Assembly: GCF_030812775.1 (NCBI RefSeq)
Contig: NZ_JAUSTI010000020.1
Location: 1 to 64,000 of the forward strand
From: Paenibacillus tundrae
GTDB taxonomy: Bacteria; Bacillota; Bacilli; Paenibacillales; Paenibacillaceae
Length of the DNA stretch: 64,000 nt
Direction: 5' to 3'
Shown here: piece after piece, positions 29,701 through 36,453 of the stretch
Position numbering within the stretch: position 1 is the first letter of the stretch
Layout: each line of letters begins with the position of its first letter
The notes under the pieces: generated by a model
The model's database searches: none
What the model was told of the DNA's origin: nothing
Seen by the model: only the letters and a program-made list of their open reading frames with translations
Made by a program: the position numbers and the translations under genes

Positions 29701-32509
29701 TATCTTCATACGTAAGTATTGAATTGTCAGCAGAGATAGGTACAGTTGCATAACCAGGTTCTCCGCCGATATTCGGATACTTACTCTGAAGGATATGATG
29801 CCGTGATAAGATCTGATGGATTGCTCTTTCCAGTGCATCAAGATCCAGCGAACCCTTTACATCCCATACATAGGGCATATGATCACTGTAGGAATCCTGA
29901 TGGAGCTGATGTGTGAACCAGAAGCGCTTTTGGGCAAAAGAAGGCTCTGGCTTCGCTAGATTAGATTGGGGTAGCAGCGCTGGTCGCAACTCGGATTCAT
30001 TACTAGTCAGTAGTCTGCTATCAATAAGCTCCGATAAGCCCGCAATGGTTGGTCGCTCAAAGAACTCTGCAATCGTCATATCAATAGGATAGGACTGTCG
30101 AATGCGAGCAATAATTCTTGTAGCTAATAGAGAGTGCCCTCCAAGCATGAAGAACGAATCATGTAGCCCAATCTCACTCAGTCCAAGGACATCAGACCAT
30201 ATGGCAAACACCCGTTGCTCCGTAGGCCGATATTCCGAGAGGTTTAGCTTCAAGGAATCCTCATGTTTTCTCTCAGGCAATGGCAGTGATTTTCGATCCA
30301 GCTTGCCATTAGGCAACAATGGGATACGGTCTAACTCAATCCAGAAGGAAGGCATCATATACTCAGGTAAGCGATCTTTCAAAAAAGCATATAGTTCCTC
30401 TGTACTCACTGCACCAGTATGGGGCATTCTGGGAACATAGTAGAGCACAATCCTTTTGTCATCTGGCGAAAATTCGTGAACCATCGCTACATTATTCCTC
30501 AATAAAGGATGCTGAGATAATAAAGCTTCGATCTCACCCAGCTCGATGCGGAATCCCCGAATTTTGACCTGATTATCGATACGACCTACGATCTCTAGAC
30601 AGCCATCAGGATGATAACGTACGAGATCACCGGTCTTGTACATACGAGACCCCGGTTCAAAAGGGTTGTCCAGAAACACAGAACGATTCAGATCAGGTTG
30701 TTGCAAGTAACCATACGCCACGCCCTCTCCGCCGATGTAAAGCTCCCCAGCAAACCCAGGTGGCATGAGTTGCTGACGCTCATCAAGCACATACATCCGA
30801 GCGTTAGGAATAGCGTATCCTGCTGGAATGCGGCCATATTCCTCTTTCATCTGGCTCATGTCAAACAATGTGGTCGTAACTGTTGCCTCTGTGGGGCCAT
30901 ACGTATTGATCAATCGGATCTGATCTCCGGCTAGCTGAAGCCACTTTTCGTAAATGAGCATAGAAGGTTGTTCGGCATTAAGCAGCACCATGCGCAGGTT
31001 ATCAGGCAAAGGAAATCCGAATTCTCCGCAGTCCTCAACCCAACTATGCCAGAACGCAGTAGGTAAGCTTAATACGCTGATGTGCTGTTCGATGATATAT
31101 GTTGTAAAAGCTGAATCCGGATATCGATATGAATCAGGGACAAATACAACCGTTGCACCACTCAGCCAGAACGGAAAGATCTCTTCAATCGTGGCATCAA
31201 AACTAATCGGTGCAAACTGCAAAACTCGATCCGCTGATGATATGCCCAAGGCATGAATGATGGAGTACAGATAACCTGTCAATGAACGGTGACGAATCGC
31301 CACTCCCTTAGGAAATCCCGTTGATCCCGACGTGAAAATAACATAAGCAAGCAGATCAGCGTGTGCCCTCTGTTGGTAAGTTATAGATTGAGAAGCAATG
31401 ATATCCTGTTCCGTCCGTAATTGAATCTTGGTTACGTCACTTCCCAGTTCGAGGTCTGTCTCATCTATAATCAAAAATCCTAGCTCAGCTTGCCCTGCCA
31501 TATATTCCAGCCGACTTACAGGGTAACTGATATCAAGTGGTACATACGCTCCACCGCATTTCAGAACAGCCAGCTTGGCTACAGCCATATGTACGGATCG
31601 ACTCATATATATGCCAACATGATCACCAGGAACCACACCCCTGGTCTCCAAATAATTCGCGAGCCGGTTAGATGCCTCTGCAAGCTCACGATAGGTTAAG
31701 CGGGCATCAAGTGATTCCACCGCTATGGCATCCGGCGTACTCTGGGCTTGAAGGTCGAAAAGCTCATGCACGCACTGCTCCTGAGGAAACTCAAGATGCG
31801 GCGCACACCACTCCGATAATAGCTGTTCTTTCTCGTATGAGGTCAGAAAAGATACCGTATCCACATCCAGGTCAGGCTGTTCAGCAATCTGAGCAAGCAA
31901 CGATACAAGATGACCACGCATACCGCTTATCTTGTCCTCATCAACCGTGTTACCATGACTTAATAGCTGTACGTTACACGAAGACCCCGTCATACTCCAT
32001 ATCAGCTCAGTGGAGAACGAATCTTCAAGCGATGATAGCTTATTAGCTTGGACTTCTTGCTTCGACTCTTTTCTAACTAACCCTAGCGCATCCTCAATGT
32101 TAAAAAAAATCCGCATCGTCAAATTGTCTGAACACTTCTCCGTTGTAGCCATCCCCTCTGTCCAAGAGCCCAGACAAAGACTAGCTTGTTCAGCAATCTT
32201 TCTAAATTGATCATGAATTTGAGTTAATAGCTTCGAAAAAGGGAGCGCGGGTGTAAAAACGGTGCTTACCGAAATCATATCTTTCAAGTCGTCTCCAGAA
32301 TGCGAGGTATGCTCCGTTGCTTCATCCCGCGGGAAAACGAGGGCGATATCCACCTCATCCTTACCGGAATATCGATGTAAGAGAACTTGTACAGCTGCTA
32401 GGATCATCATGCTCATAGAGGTATCCTGTGCCCGGCATATCCTCCGCAGCTCTTGTATTAATGAATGATCCACATCCAGAAAGGAGATGCTCCGTTCAGA
32501 ATAAATCAA
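26714..32509 (-). CDS. NRPS modules 1-2: (degenerate C)-A-T-C-A-T, loading protein
   Basis: 1931 residues. Residues 1-230 look like only the C-terminal lobe of a condensation domain; there is no HHxxxDG. A1 (about 245-745) has pocket residues D438, A439, E442, S481, L509, N511, T536, V544, T545, K736. This resembles the bacitracin Lys code DAESIGSVCK, so lysine or beta-lysine is inferred. T1 has Ser793 in GGHS. C2 (about 855-1300) reads HHIVSDE (H983, H984, D988, E989), with Glu replacing the usual Gly. A2 reads D-I-L-Q-M-G-L-V-W-K, close to the Gly code DILQLGLIWK. The TTG start at 32509 has GAGAGG 6 nt upstream, and the same frame has a stop shortly before it, so the short N-terminus is real unless there is a sequencing error. 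Confidence 0.92.
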   Translation of the reverse strand: MIYSERSISFLDVDHSLIQELRRICRAQDTSMSMMILAAVQVLLHRYSGKDEVDIALVFPRDEATEHTSHSGDDLKDMISVSTVFTPALPFSKLLTQIHDQFRKIAEQASLCLGSWTEGMATTEKCSDNLTMRIFFNIEDALGLVRKESKQEVQANKLSSLEDSFSTELIWSMTGSSCNVQLLSHGNTVDEDKISGMRGHLVSLLAQIAEQPDLDVDTVSFLTSYEKEQLLSEWCAPHLEFPQEQCVHELFDLQAQSTPDAIAVESLDARLTYRELAEASNRLANYLETRGVVPGDHVGIYMSRSVHMAVAKLAVLKCGGAYVPLDISYPVSRLEYMAGQAELGFLIIDETDLELGSDVTKIQLRTEQDIIASQSITYQQRAHADLLAYVIFTSGSTGFPKGVAIRHRSLTGYLYSIIHALGISSADRVLQFAPISFDATIEEIFPFWLSGATVVFVPDSYRYPDSAFTTYIIEQHISVLSLPTAFWHSWVEDCGEFGFPLPDNLRMVLLNAEQPSMLIYEKWLQLAGDQIRLINTYGPTEATVTTTLFDMSQMKEEYGRIPAGYAIPNARMYVLDERQQLMPPGFAGELYIGGEGVAYGYLQQPDLNRSVFLDNPFEPGSRMYKTGDLVRYHPDGCLEIVGRIDNQVKIRGFRIELGEIEALLSQHPLLRNNVAMVHEFSPDDKRIVLYYVPRMPHTGAVSTEELYAFLKDRLPEYMMPSFWIELDRIPLLPNGKLDRKSLPLPERKHEDSLKLNLSEYRPTEQRVFAIWSDVLGLSEIGLHDSFFMLGGHSLLATRIIARIRQSYPIDMTIAEFFERPTIAGLSELIDSRLLTSNESELRPALLPQSNLAKPEPSFAQKRFWFTHQLHQDSYSDHMPYVWDVKGSLDLDALERAIHQILSRHHILQSKYPNIGGEPGYATVPISADNSILTYEDKMVTHSEAVHWIEQEVKRPFDLTLGQLIRLRLFRLGEEDYLLFLNMHHIVSDEWSVQLFVRELGLLYGDYLLNRPTSLEPLEVQYEDYAQIQRQWLSGDVLRRHEEYWVKQLADLTPLSLPTDRNKAKQQNKRSGKTLAFHISHSLNNDLKRVCETAETTLYMTLLSAFNMLLYRYTYQEDIAVGSPITNRNWPETEDLIGLFVNTLVLRTHVSPEQSFLDLLAQVKKISIEAYAHQEYPFEQLVEKLQPERKRETSPLFQVFFALHNTPDEKVIMPNLNMELYEMDFGIPQFDLSLTFKETEHGLTGEWVYDTDLFHEATIVRMKDHFLTLLEAVVAQPQLQLKDISIQSEAEHQLMIHDWNQTERSFPGKVALPELVSLQAMQTPAQTALTFEEDSISYQQLESWSNQLALHLLGRVQSGDCVALYMERSMEMMVGILGIMKSGCAYVPIDPALPADRISYMLSDSGASLVLCDGSMQLPQDYTGHVMSVPPMETNQKDEERLSFTNLQDLAYIMYTSGSTGRPKGVEITHGALANFAHSMIRLLDFKAGHRIAALTTVSFDIFALEALVPLIAGMEVALASGREQTDVHALNQFLARTLPDWMQLTPSRLQQIWVDEQMEQRLSGMTGIMLGGEALPMALLQQLQNRFQGKIFNLYGPTETTVWSLARDLTHADTVDLGRPIDNTELYVLDPYLNPVPIGVAGELHIGGKGLARGYHNLEQLTSEKFIAHPYKSGERVYKTGDLAKYRADGHLEYLGRADYQVKVRGFRIELHEIEQYMHQHAAVDSMVVTVNEAVPGDKQLVGYFVVKSGLQVTVSELREFARQSLPYYMIPTLWVELESMPLSPSGKINRKALPEPDDSHVTPSNDYVEPSTDLEAALSQICANVLSLEQVGIHDHFFEIGGHSLKLTQFLFQVEQACHISIPLGDIFDHPTVHELATYIEETHPNWQLTSTPLTAIQREETADIVVDALTEKEVEELLAALLEEDQHLG

Positions 32510-32511
32510 CT

Positions 32512-32583
32512 CTATCCTCTCCCTTGACTATGATGATCCATTGCATGAATGGAGGTGCCTGTCTCATTGAAATCTACCGACAT
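32512..32583 (-). CDS. 23-codon ORF bridging kamA and the first NRPS gene
   Basis: Its ATG overlaps the kamA stop (TAATG) and its TAG stop lies 2 nt before the NRPS TTG start. The peptide contains three His and starts MSVDFNETGT. It may only keep ribosomes coupled between the two large genes, or be a decayed remnant. I recognise no family, and real expression is uncertain. Confidence 0.3.
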   Translation of the reverse strand: MSVDFNETGTSIHAMDHHSQGRG

Positions 32584-34010
32584 TAATCAGCAAGGATATG
32601 TTCACCTGATGGACGAAGGTCTTTGTTCATCTTCTTCTCCTTAAGTCGATCACGATTCTCCCGTTTATCCTTCAAGGTCTCAGCTCCACTGTTCCTAAAG
32701 GCTTCCCTCTTGGAATATCTCTCCAGCTCATCTGGAACGAGACTCTCCTGTTCATCCCCATGGTAAAAGTTGGAGACACCTGTCGTTCGATAGGCAACTG
32801 AATTGCCATAATAAGCATCAAAGTAGCGATCTGCTGTCCCCTCTTCATAGTTGCGAGGCTCAGGATAAGCTGTAATTACGCCTTCAAAGTTCCGTAGAAT
32901 GGTTTTGCCAGGAGATTGAGAAACGATGTAATTAGGCTGAACCGGAATTTTACCACCACCGCCTGGAGCATCCACCACAAAGGTAGGTACGGAATAACCC
33001 GAAGTATGTCCTCTGAGCGATTCCATAATCTCAATTCCTTTGGAGATCGTTGTCCGAAAATGACCAATTCCCTCCGATAAGTCGCATTGATACATATAGT
33101 AAGGACGAACTCGCATCTTAACGAGGTCCAGATTTAGTTTCTTCATAATATGGCTGCTATCATTGATTCCTTTGAGTAATACCGACTGGTTGCCTAATGG
33201 AACACCTGCATCTGCTAACATCTCACAGGCTCTTCTGGCTTCATCTGTAATTTCAATAGGTGTATTAAAGTGGGTGTTTAGCCAGATAGGATGGTATTTC
33301 TTAAGCATATTGCACAGATTTTCAGTAATGCGTTGTGGAAATACAACTGGGGCTCTCGTGCCGATTCGAATAATCTCGACATGTGGAATTTTGCGTAGCT
33401 CACTGATGATGTACTCTAGAATCTTGTCATTGACCAACAATCCGTCTCCTCCTGATAGAAGCACATCGCGCACAGCTGGTGTATGACGAATATAGGCAAT
33501 CGCATCTTCCATCTGTTTCTTAGGAACTCCCATGCCGATCTGACCAGAGAATCGTCTTCGCGTGCAATAACGGCAATACATCGAGCATTGATTGGTAATG
33601 AGGAACAGAACCCGGTCAGGATAACGATGGGTTAGCCCTGGAACCGGTGAATCATCATCTTCCGCAAGAGGATCTTCGAGGTCGTAACTCATCATCTTCA
33701 TCTCTTGGGATATCGGAACACTCTGCTTACGAATAGGGCAATCGGGGTTGTCTGGATCCATTAACATAGCATAATAAGGCGTAATATTGAGTGGAATTGT
33801 CTGTGCGGAAATCCTAACACCTTCTTCTTCATCCGGTGTTAGACGAATAACTTTCTTAAGTTGATCCACCGTTTTGATTGTATTGGTCAGTTGCCATATC
33901 CAGTCATTCCAGTCCTTCTCTTCGACGTTCTCCCATAATTCGACTTCCTGATAGTGTCTTCTGTGCTGAGCGGTTTTATCTGGCATTTCACGTTGAGTGT
34001 ACAAAAACAT
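32583..34010 (-). CDS. kamA: Lysine 2,3-aminomutase (radical SAM, PLP)
   Basis: 475 residues, close to Bacillus KamA in length. The [4Fe-4S] motif is C142, C146, C149 in QCSMYCRYCTRRR; the PLP-binding Lys is K354 in VVDAPGGGGKIPV. D310 (CDLSEG) and D347 (VVDAPG) correspond to the two aspartates that bind the epsilon-amino group of lysine in the clostridial enzyme (Asp293, Asp330), which argues for lysine over glutamate. The reaction converts L-lysine to beta-lysine. In Bacillus the gene is often a stand-alone metabolic gene. Here it directly precedes an NRPS whose first A domain looks lysine-specific, so supplying beta-lysine for the peptide is the likely role. The start at 34010 has AGGGGAG a few nt upstream. 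Confidence 0.92.
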   Translation of the reverse strand: MFLYTQREMPDKTAQHRRHYQEVELWENVEEKDWNDWIWQLTNTIKTVDQLKKVIRLTPDEEEGVRISAQTIPLNITPYYAMLMDPDNPDCPIRKQSVPISQEMKMMSYDLEDPLAEDDDSPVPGLTHRYPDRVLFLITNQCSMYCRYCTRRRFSGQIGMGVPKKQMEDAIAYIRHTPAVRDVLLSGGDGLLVNDKILEYIISELRKIPHVEIIRIGTRAPVVFPQRITENLCNMLKKYHPIWLNTHFNTPIEITDEARRACEMLADAGVPLGNQSVLLKGINDSSHIMKKLNLDLVKMRVRPYYMYQCDLSEGIGHFRTTISKGIEIMESLRGHTSGYSVPTFVVDAPGGGGKIPVQPNYIVSQSPGKTILRNFEGVITAYPEPRNYEEGTADRYFDAYYGNSVAYRTTGVSNFYHGDEQESLVPDELERYSKREAFRNSGAETLKDKRENRDRLKEKKMNKDLRPSGEHILAD

Positions 34011-34378
34011 CTCTCCCCTTCACCATACCTAGTTATGTGATTCAGGACTACTTAGCATCGAAGACTACGACTACTCTACAGAAACATCGAAAATTCCCTT
34101 ATGCATTCATAAGTGCATTCACAATTACTTTCATATGCACACCAGAGTACATCAGCGATGCACTCTATAAGATTTATTTGAAATAATATACAAATATATC
34201 TTTAAGGACTATTGTAACCATATTTTTCTATAATTGAAATAGAAAAATACAAATTTATATTATTGATTACTTAATTTTACATTTTATTTGCAATTGGCTT
34301 ACCATTCGTGTTTAATCATCCCGTTTTTTCGAATCATGAAGATATTCGAATCATGAAGATAAATGATATTAGCCCCGA
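34011..34378. other. Upstream region of the kamA-NRPS operon
   Basis: AT-rich, 368 bp. It holds a candidate minus-strand -10 TACAAT (34211-34216) without a good -35, and a second weak pair TTGTAT/TATAGA with an 18 bp spacer further downstream, so the operon promoter is not certain. TGCATTCA occurs twice at 34101-34120. A 17 bp tandem repeat lies near the MFS stop. No clear terminator for the MFS gene was seen, so read-through from the regulator operon is possible. Confidence 0.4.
34328..34361. repeat. Two perfect 17 bp tandem copies
   Basis: The unit TTCGAATCATGAAGATA is present at 34328-34344 and 34345-34361 without mismatch. It lies just past the MFS stop, upstream of the kamA-NRPS operon. 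Each unit starts with the palindrome TTCGAA. Function unknown; a protein site or a slippage duplication are both possible. Confidence 0.8.
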
Positions 34379-35662
34379 TTAGGCATGTGCATCCTTCACA
34401 GGTTCATGATACGAGGTTGGAGTAGCGGCTGTTTCTGATAACTCCAGCTGATCAATGGACGGTAACTTCCGAAGCACACCGCTAACGAGCCAATACACAC
34501 CAAAGATCACCATGGCAATGCCACCAAGTAAAATGGAATACAACGGGCTTATCGAACCAATTGCTCCACCCACCAAAGCTCCAATCGGCATACTAAACGC
34601 TGCGGCACTGGATACAACGGTAATGACTCTACCAATCATAGAAGTTTCAATCTGTCTTTGAATTGCGGAGAACATCAGTACATTGAAAATTCCAATCGTT
34701 ACAAACCCTGCACCATAAAGTGCAATGGATGGAATCACTGGCAATAGGCTTGCACCGACCCACAATAACCCTGAAGATACGCCGCAGAGCACGGTAAGCT
34801 TACCAAAAGGGAATTTACCAACACGCGGTGTAATGATCGCTCCACATAACAGTCCTACAGACATTGCCGCCATATAATACCCATAGTAGGATTCACTCCC
34901 ACCTTGCATCAGGGCGAATGCCGGAAGTGTGGCAAACATCGCAGCAATGAAAAAGTTAACGAAGAAGCAGGCAACGACCAGATGAGGGATAATCGATGAA
35001 CCTGTGATATAACGGATTCCAGCCATAAAGTCTTGTTTGTAATTTTGCAGCCATTTATTGATCTGAGGCTGTTCATTCCCATTCATATTTTGAAAATCAA
35101 AGCGATACAGGGTATAAATTAAAGAAGTACATAAATGGCATATAGCTGTGATAAGAATCGCCTGCACGGGACCGATGACTGCAACCAGAATGCCCGCAAC
35201 AGCGAGAAATACGATATTCATACTCTCCCGGAGTGTGTTCAGATAAGAGTTAGCCTGTACCAGGCGATCTTGAGGTACGATATTGGGGATGACTGTAGAT
35301 TCTACGGGGTAGGTAAACTGTGAGATCATCGCTACGATGAACAATACGAGAATGCAATAAAATACGTTCAATCCAAATAATACAGCAAAGAGCGGAATCG
35401 AGAACAATAAGGCAGACTTTAGAAATTCACAGAATACGAGACTTTTTTTGTACGATACGTAATTGGCAAAAGGGGCAATCAGGAAGCCTAAACAATCCGC
35501 AGCACTGATCGCAAAATAGGCTAATCCTGAATAAAAAACATTGCCGCTGATCGCAAGGACAAGTAGCATTCCAGCCACCTCGTACACACCCGTTCCAATG
35601 CCTTTGACGAACATACCAGACAATAGAATATTAAAATTCCGATTGAACAAACGCGTACTCAA
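34379..35662 (-). CDS. MFS exporter (EntS/macrolide-efflux type)
   Basis: 427 residues with about 12 predicted membrane helices and a basic inter-helix loop near residue 65-75 (NYVSYKKS). The architecture is that of MFS_3-type drug or siderophore exporters. The TTG start (35662) has GGGGAG 5 nt upstream and overlaps the regulator stop, so the two are translated together. Its position directly before kamA-NRPS suggests it exports the peptide or gives self-resistance; that is inference, and efflux of an unrelated toxin sensed by the regulator is the alternative. Confidence 0.85.
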   Translation of the reverse strand: MSTRLFNRNFNILLSGMFVKGIGTGVYEVAGMLLVLAISGNVFYSGLAYFAISAADCLGFLIAPFANYVSYKKSLVFCEFLKSALLFSIPLFAVLFGLNVFYCILVLFIVAMISQFTYPVESTVIPNIVPQDRLVQANSYLNTLRESMNIVFLAVAGILVAVIGPVQAILITAICHLCTSLIYTLYRFDFQNMNGNEQPQINKWLQNYKQDFMAGIRYITGSSIIPHLVVACFFVNFFIAAMFATLPAFALMQGGSESYYGYYMAAMSVGLLCGAIITPRVGKFPFGKLTVLCGVSSGLLWVGASLLPVIPSIALYGAGFVTIGIFNVLMFSAIQRQIETSMIGRVITVVSSAAAFSMPIGALVGGAIGSISPLYSILLGGIAMVIFGVYWLVSGVLRKLPSIDQLELSETAATPTSYHEPVKDAHA

Positions 35663-36138
35663 GTGATCTCCCCCTCATCATACTCTTTTGCTTCGAAACT
35701 GATCTGGTACGCGGTTCTGTCTTGCTTAGACGTGAGAGACTGCTGTGTATATTTGTAGAACAACTCTGAGATTTCGTCACTTAAAGCAGCCAATTCTGCC
35801 TCTGACAGCATGATGTAGTTATCACGCTTAGCCCGAAATTGTCGCTTCATCTGTAGTTCTGAATCATTAACTCGAAACAACGTCGCTTTGGCTCTGTAAA
35901 ATTTCTCAACAATTCCTCTCGAAACCTCCGTATGTACCAGCTCCAAAATCTCATGCTTAAACAATTGCTGGATGTGATAATACGTTGTACCAGGGTCCTT
36001 ATCCAATCGATCTGCCACTTGCTTGGACGTCATCGGCTGCTCGGATAACAAAATAATGATCTCAACCCGGAACGGATGTGAAATAATCTTCTGTTGCTCC
36101 AACGTGATATCCATCGGCTGTAATGTCTCGTCTGACAT
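35659..36138 (-). CDS. ArsR-like winged-helix transcriptional regulator
   Basis: 159 residues. The N-terminal winged HTH (about 14-90: KIISHPFRVEIIILLSEQ, then MTSKQVADRLDKDPGTTYYH) is of the ArsR/HTH_20 class; the C-terminal half is basic and helical, with MLSEAELAALSDEISELF. No metal-binding Cys cluster is seen, so it probably senses something other than metals. AGAGGTGA precedes the ATG by 6 nt. A strong promoter and overlapping palindromes just upstream suggest it represses itself and the exporter. Confidence 0.85.
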   Translation of the reverse strand: MSDETLQPMDITLEQQKIISHPFRVEIIILLSEQPMTSKQVADRLDKDPGTTYYHIQQLFKHEILELVHTEVSRGIVEKFYRAKATLFRVNDSELQMKRQFRAKRDNYIMLSEAELAALSDEISELFYKYTQQSLTSKQDRTAYQISFEAKEYDEGEIT

Positions 36139-36174
36139 GGTCGTTCACCTCTATAACCTTCATAATGTGAAAAT

Positions 36175-36211
36175 TAAATCGGCATTTAAATCGATTTATA
36201 AATCTAAATCG
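36175..36211. promoter_or_regulatory. Probable operator: four TAAATC repeats and overlapping palindromes
   Basis: TAAATC occurs at 36175, 36187, 36199 and 36205, at 12, 12 and 6 bp spacing. Two perfect 12 bp palindromes overlap here: TAAATCGATTTA (36187-36198) and GATTTATAAATC (36193-36204). The block lies just downstream of the predicted start of transcription of the regulator-exporter operon, where a repressor would act. Confidence 0.65.
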
Positions 36212-36221
36212 TGTTGGAAGC

Positions 36222-36251
36222 ATCATATCAACCCATGGAACAATTTGTCAA
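36222..36251 (-). promoter_or_regulatory. Sigma-A promoter of the regulator-exporter operon
   Basis: On the minus strand a consensus -35 TTGACA (36246-36251), an 18 bp spacer and -10 TATGAT (36222-36227). It lies about 85 bp upstream of the regulator ATG. Confidence 0.75.
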
Positions 36252-36260
36252 TTATTTTAT

Positions 36261-36307
36261 AAAAATAGCCTGATCACTGATCTCCAATGGAGAATCCGCA
36301 ACCAGGC
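36261..36307 (-). terminator. Terminator downstream of the GH105 gene
   Basis: On the minus strand an outer GCCTG/CAGGC stem (36303-36307 with 36268-36272) and an inner GATTCTCC/GGAGATC stem are followed by TATTTTTAT. It lies about 150 bp after the GH105 stop and just before the divergent control region. Confidence 0.6.
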
Positions 36308-36453
36308 CATGCAGAACATATAGAGCTACACTCAGCGCATAAACTGAGATAACACACATAGAAGCATAGAAATTATCACATCAACAACTACACACAAGCA
36401 CCCATAGCAATAGAGTATACAAACTATTCAGATGTTATATTCACTTCAATAAC

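Noticed and set aside
12463..32468. Many open frames antisense to or out of frame with the NRPS genes
   Set aside because: They have no ribosome sites, no domain-like composition, and repeat wherever NRPS modules repeat. They are shadows of the high-GC coding strand.
26714..32509. Lipopeptide-type starter C domain in module 1
   Set aside because: The N-terminal lobe with the active-site histidines is absent and no acyl-CoA ligase or acyl carrier gene is nearby.
32512..32583. Missing N-terminal half of the first C domain hidden upstream by a frameshift
   Set aside because: The gap to kamA is only about 73 bp and contains no C-domain motif, so a single frameshift cannot restore about 200 residues.
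34328..34361. CRISPR-like repeat
   Set aside because: Only two contiguous 17 bp units without spacers, and no cas genes.
36320..36453. Small RNA or gene between GH105 and its terminator
   Set aside because: AT- and CA-rich sequence without structure or an ORF; probably the 3' untranslated region.
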